Assembly: GCF_000182925.2 (NCBI RefSeq)
Contig: NC_026504.1
Location: 4,588,001-4,652,000 of the forward strand
Origin: Neurospora crassa OR74A
Lineage: Eukaryota; Ascomycota; Sordariomycetes; Sordariales; Sordariaceae
Length of the DNA: 64,000 nucleotides
Direction of reading: 5' to 3'
This document shows positions 59,101 through 64,000 of this stretch, one piece after another (position 1 is the stretch's first letter; the number at the start of each line of letters is the position of its first letter). The position numbers and the translations under genes were made by a program. The notes beneath the pieces were generated by a model. That model was not told the DNA's origin and did no database searches. It was given only the letters and a program-made list of their open reading frames with translations.

Positions 59101-61489
59101 GTAAAGTCGGAATTAGTAAGATACTTATTTACAACGCAATACTCTTAATAGAATATTTACAATTAAAGAAATTCGAAGAAAATAGAAAGCCTATTAAGGC
59201 GTTTCTAAGTATTATCGTATTACCGCCCGCTTTCGTCTCTTAAATATTTACCGAACTCTAAAATACGTTTAGAGATTTAAATATATAGTATTAGTATAAT
59301 ATACTTAAAAATATTAATTCGGACGACTCTAAATATATAAAGACCCTTATATAATAAACTTTCAATAATCTATTAGTAGAATATATATATAATTGTAATA
59401 AATTATTAATTATATAGAAAGTTATTATTACCGCCTATATTATATTAATGAGTAGGTAGGCTAATTAGGAATTTGTAGTTGAGCTCCTTAGGGGGACGCT
59501 ACTACATTATATAAACGAATTAATTATTTGTACGAATAGTTTTAATTAGAATAGTCGAATTAAGAAAGTAGCTAACGTTTTATTTAGGGTAGACAATAAT
59601 AATACTGTAAATTGCAAGTTTAACGAGGAATGTAATAGTAATAAGGATAAATTTAACGGTAATAAGAGTAAACCTAATAATAAAGGTAAAGCTAATAATA
59701 AAGGATCCGTAAAGTAAATATATTTTATTCTAATACAAATCGACTTTCTACTCCGATTGGAGTAAAGCGAATTAATTATTAACCCCCTTTAATTATAAAA
59801 TTTATAAAACGTATAAAATCTACTTCGCTATAATATACGAAAAGTACGCTAAATTCTAGGCCGTAATTATTAATAAGGCTTAGTTAACTCGTAATATAAA
59901 TACAACAGCCTTCCGGGCCATCCAACTCCTCCTTACAATTATACAACTAATATACTTGGCTACTCCTATATTAAACCGCCTAACGGATATATAGGCTTTT
60001 ACAACCCTTATATAGGAGATAAGCCTTTAAAATCTATTTAGGTACCTAACTAAGTACAATACTATCTTCTAAATACTAAACAACAATAGCTTTGTACTAT
60101 CGTTTAAACTAAGCTACCCCAACTATATTGTTAAGCTAGATATATCTATAGAAATATATTAGTATTTCTAAAATATCTTCTAATCCTAAGGATACTAGTA
60201 GTAATATTTCTACCCTAAGGTATAAATAAATATTATAAATACTAGTAAAATCGTATTATTCAATACTAGCGAAGTTATACGGGAGACCTAAATACTAATT
60301 ATTAATCGGAGTATAATAACCCTATTTACGCTCCCGAATAGTAGTATATTATATCCCTTAGTGAAAATACCGTTAATAAAGGTTTAGTCGGTGTATTTAG
60401 GCTATAAAACTTATAAAAATAAGGTTGCAACTTATACTAATAGTCTATTAAAGGATATAACGGCTAATCCTTCCAATTATAAAATTAATAAATTAGCTAT
60501 ACTAAGGGTATTAAAGGAGGATAAAATATTAGTATTAAATATAACGCTAGTCTGCTTAATGCAATTCCTAACCTAAAATATTTATAAATATTTAATATTT
60601 ATAATTAATATTACTATTTATAAATAGGGACCTACTACGAACTAAGATATTCTATAAACCGTTACGAAACTTACTATAAACTAGATACGAAAAGACGTTT
60701 TTAAATTGTCTAAACGCACTAACAACTCTACCCTATATTTAAGCGTATAAATTATTTAGGATTTTATACGCGCCGATTATAACGGCGGACTCTTATATAT
60801 ATTTCTTAATTTAATATTAGACAGCTATATACTTCCTCCTACCGATCGATTTTATATATTCAATTAGATTCTTACTAAATTTCTATTTTTTACTTAGACA
60901 ATTTAAAAGTATATTAATACCTATATAAAACGAAAACGGGTCTTTATTATAGCGAATTCCCCTTAAATATAAATATAAATTTTTTCCTTAATAGTCGATA
61001 AAGGTTTATTTTTATTGTAGTAAAGTAGTAGCTACTCTAATTAGAATAAAGTATATTGGTTTACTAATATTAATCTAAGATTTTATATTCTATACTTAAA
61101 AAAGTTAAGCTTGTAGTATATATAGTATATTCGAATTAGAGCTAGGCTAAGCGCGGCTAGGTCGTAGCGTCCTAGAATAATCCTAATAAACGTATGGACG
61201 TACTGGTCCTAAACTTTACCGTATATACTACCGGTTTAAACTTATATTATACTTGCTATATTAGTATTAGGTTTAACTTTATTTAGAATATAAATACTAT
61301 ATTATAGTATATAGGAAGATTGTATTGTATTGGATAGGAATATATAGTAGAGTAGTTCCTACTAATAATTTATAGTTCGGTATATAATTAAATTAAGGAG
61401 AGGCTATTATATAAAGTAGGTTATCCGTTCTATTTAATAATCATTTACTCTAATTAGAGTAAAGTATATTAATTAAATAATTAGTAAAT

Positions 61490-62245
61490 TTATAAACTAG
61501 TACCGAATTTAAACCTAAATAAGATAGGCATCCTAGCGGAGGCCGGAGAGTATTTTCAGACCTTCGCTAAGTACAAGGCTACGAAGTATTTAATATTATA
61601 TAATTTTAATTGGTTTTTATAGGTAACCGAGGTACTACAATATATTTTCGAATATATGTTTAAAAGAGCGGTTTTAATTGGCTATTTCTATTCTAAACTA
61701 CTTTTAATAATTATAAAGATGGTCAATACTAGTAAATTAATAGATTAGAACTGTTTTAATAATATCTTACCGCTAGTAAATCCCTACTTCGTTACCGATT
61801 TTAAATGTAGCCCCTTATTGTTCAATAAAATCTATAAAATATTCGAGGATATAAATAAACTTATCGCTGCGAAACTTATAAAACGTTATACCTTATATTC
61901 GTTAAGGGACTTATATTAAGAGTCCAAAGATCGCGTTATTAAGGCCTAGGCCTTAATTTTAGGTAATAAATAGGCTTTTAAAATTAAATTAAAAATAAAG
62001 GATATTATTATTATAAATTTAGAAGACCTAAAGGTTAGAATTAATATATAGTATATTAAAAGTTATATTACCCTAGTTATTAGGAGGCGGATCCGATAAT
62101 TTAATAAAAATAGGGTTCTATTTAAGAATTAGGAATTTATTGTACTAAAAGATAATGAAACCGATGTAGATGAGGGTGATAATCCGACTAAATGGCGACG
62201 ATTATAATTATAGTCGACGTTACTTTCAATAATATAATATTAATG
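61490..62245 (+). pseudogene. Upstream part of an unrecognised relic ORF
   Basis: Protein-like plus-strand reading with scattered TAG/TAA, for example LPLVNPYFVTDFKCSPLLF and KIFEDINKLIAAKLIKRYTL near 61,770-61,900, then VLKDNETDVDEGDNPTKWRR just before 62,200. It probably belongs to the same old gene as the open frame that follows. Confidence 0.4.
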
Positions 62246-63064
62246 AAAACGTATACGGACGGAAGCTACTAACCCTCCTAATAACTATACTAGTATTTAT
62301 AGGATTACTCCAATAAAAATCAATTCGAAGTATTTTAATAGGAGTAAATTTTATAAGGCTAATAATATTCTACCTCCTTCGCCCGTCCTACTTCTATTAA
62401 ATATTAATCCTCCTAATAACCCTACCCTACTTATACCTACCTTATTTATACCTACCCTATTTACACCTACTCTACCCGCCCTAAATACGAATAGTAATAA
62501 TAAGGAGGGCGTTTATTTAGATAAGAGTAATTTACTACCCTTACTACCCGCCTTATTTATTTTAAATATAAATAGTAATAAAAAGGAGGGTATTTATTTA
62601 AATAAAAATAATCTGCTACCTTTACTACCTGCTTTACCCGCTTTAAATATAAATAATAATAAAGAAGAGGAAATTTATAGAATTATTTTAATAGAAGTTA
62701 ATCCGAAGTATTTTAATAGGAATAAACTTTATAAAATTAATAACGTTTTACCCCTTTTACTTATTTTATTTCTATTAAATATTAATCCTCTTAATAACCC
62801 TACCCTACCTATACCTACCTTATTTATACTTACCCTACTTATACCTACCCTACCTATCCTAAATGCGAATAATAATAATAAGGAAGGCGTTTATTTAAAT
62901 AAGAATAATCCGCCGCCTTTACTACCTGCTCTACCCGCCTTAGATACGAATAGTAATAAAAAGAAGGAAACTATTTTAGAAATACTTTACTTTACGAATA
63001 ATAATATAAATATTTATAATCTATTTTCCAATTCGGTTATTATTAACGAATTTAAATTAATATA
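62246..63064 (+). pseudogene. Open frame of about 270 codons without a start codon, Pro/Leu/Asn repeats
   Basis: No stop codon for about 270 codons in DNA this AT-rich is strong evidence of former coding. There is no in-frame ATG. The reading has a repeated module: NPKYFNRNKLYKINNVLPLL (about 62,700) repeats NSKYFNRSKFYKANNILPPS (about 62,310). Each is followed by LLNIN-P-NNPTL, IPTL repeats, and an acidic-basic NNNNKEGVYL-NKNN-LLPLLPALPAL block. A module of roughly 390 bp therefore occurs twice. No known domain was recognised. Confidence 0.55.
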
Positions 63065-64000
63065 AAAAAAATAAAAGTTATATATAAGAAATTAATTAGT
63101 ATAGCTTCGAAGACTAAATTTACATATAGTAAATATTTAAAACTCTATTAGATATATAAGTATAATTTCGAATATACTTAATAAATATTTATTTATTTAA
63201 ATTAAATCCTCTAGCTTAATTAAATATTAGTAGGAAAGGTAGGCCGTACGAAATTTAGTAATAATTCCGACCCCCTCCGTTTATAGTACCCTAGGGATTT
63301 ATTTAAAATAGTTAGTTTAGAAGATAGTAAAATACTAGTAGCCGTAGAAGGAATTGATTTTATTATATTAGGATTAATTCTATATAAATTTATAGTATAA
63401 AAATTGCTAGTGGCTATAGAGGGAATTGATTTTATTATAGTAGGAACAATTCTATATAAGTTTATAGTATAAGAGCTACTAGTAGCTGTAGAGGGAATTA
63501 ATATTATTATAGTATAATTAGTTCTATATAAATTTATAGCGTAAAAAAGAAACCTTTAAGCTTAATTCGTATATATAATATATTTTTTAAAATTAAAATC
63601 CCGAAATCTAAATCGCTTTTATATTTATACTCTAATATCCTTCTTCGTAAATCGGACCGGTAGTTAATTGCTTACTAACGTATTATTAGATCTACTACAA
63701 ATATACACTATTTATTTACTTAATTACAAAATATAATATAGTAGACTATTTAGTAGTTATAATATTTACTTAACGAGAATAAACAGCCTATAATAACCCT
63801 ACTTAGGGATTCCGTTTATTTAGTTACAATAGATATTACGAATATTATATAATAATTAATGTTTAAAATTATAAATTAAATTAGGAAGGAGTTTTACATT
63901 TCCGCTAATAAACCTTAGTATATAGGCTATATATATTCAGTCCAACGTAATCTTTATTAATTTTCTACTTTTTATTAATATATTAGCTTTACTTTTTTAA

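Larger units (their letters stand above)
52971..64000. other. RIP-mutated AT-rich repeat block
   Basis: Eleven kb of AT-rich DNA, full of TA and poor in CA and TG, with no intact gene. Only 52,971-53,100 is closer to normal composition. Short plus-strand coding relics can be followed at 55,774-56,169 and about 61,490-63,064 (listed separately). A palindromic TTTACTCTAATTAGAGTAAA word recurs. I could not name the element classes. ATG codons are rare because TpG is depleted, which hides old frames from start-based gene finding. Confidence 0.75.

Noticed and set aside
37341-64000. CRISPR-like arrays or bacterial-type systems in the AT-rich block
   Set aside because: Repeats are irregular, the context is eukaryotic, and the patterns are explained by RIP-decayed transposable elements.

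Overview
The window comes from a filamentous ascomycete, most likely a sordariomycete close to the Sordariales. The genes carry short introns (about 57-120 nt, GTRNGT donors, CTRAC/CTAAC branch points). The repeats carry the CpA-to-TpA transition scars of RIP (repeat-induced point mutation), a genome-defence process of these fungi. All gene models are hand-spliced from the sequence. In each multi-exon gene the exon lengths sum to an intact reading frame.

Positions 1-37,330 are ordinary gene-bearing DNA. In order they hold: the His-rich N-terminus of a probable zinc transporter (minus, runs off the left edge); ALG1 mannosyltransferase (plus); a five-exon TFIIIC subunit (minus); the GPI8 transamidase catalytic subunit (minus); a histidine-phosphatase (phosphoglycerate-mutase-like) protein (plus); an F-box protein (plus); an MFS transporter (plus); an intron-containing tRNA-Ala(AGC) (minus); a multi-exon DUF4238 gene (plus); a cytochrome b561 protein (minus); a GPI-anchored GH72 glucanosyltransferase (minus); and a small Cys-rich membrane protein (plus). 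Several belong to the secretory and cell-wall route: ALG1 builds N-glycan precursors, GPI8 attaches GPI anchors, and the GH72 enzyme is a typical GPI-anchored GPI8 client. They are not an operon or a cluster. Gene-free stretches of 1-3 kb separate many of the genes and repeatedly contain TAGGTA/TACCTA words.

At about 37,340 the base composition changes abruptly to very AT- and TpA-rich DNA, which runs to the end. Inside lies a complete 11.4-kb LTR retrotransposon on the minus strand (38,163-49,604), with 228-bp LTRs, a 5-bp AGAGG target duplication, a primer-binding site and a polypurine tract. It has a gag with an RGG-rich tail, a Ty3/gypsy pol with reverse transcriptase and a C-terminal chromodomain (a chromovirus), and an extra long ORF downstream of the chromodomain that I do not recognise. 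Stops and active-site changes show it has been RIP-inactivated. It sits inside an older decayed element whose frame reads on across the insertion. A decayed Tc1/mariner transposase and a 100-N assembly gap (52,819-52,918) follow. From 52,919 to 64,000 there are only decayed repeat relics, among them an approximately 270-codon open frame with no start codon.
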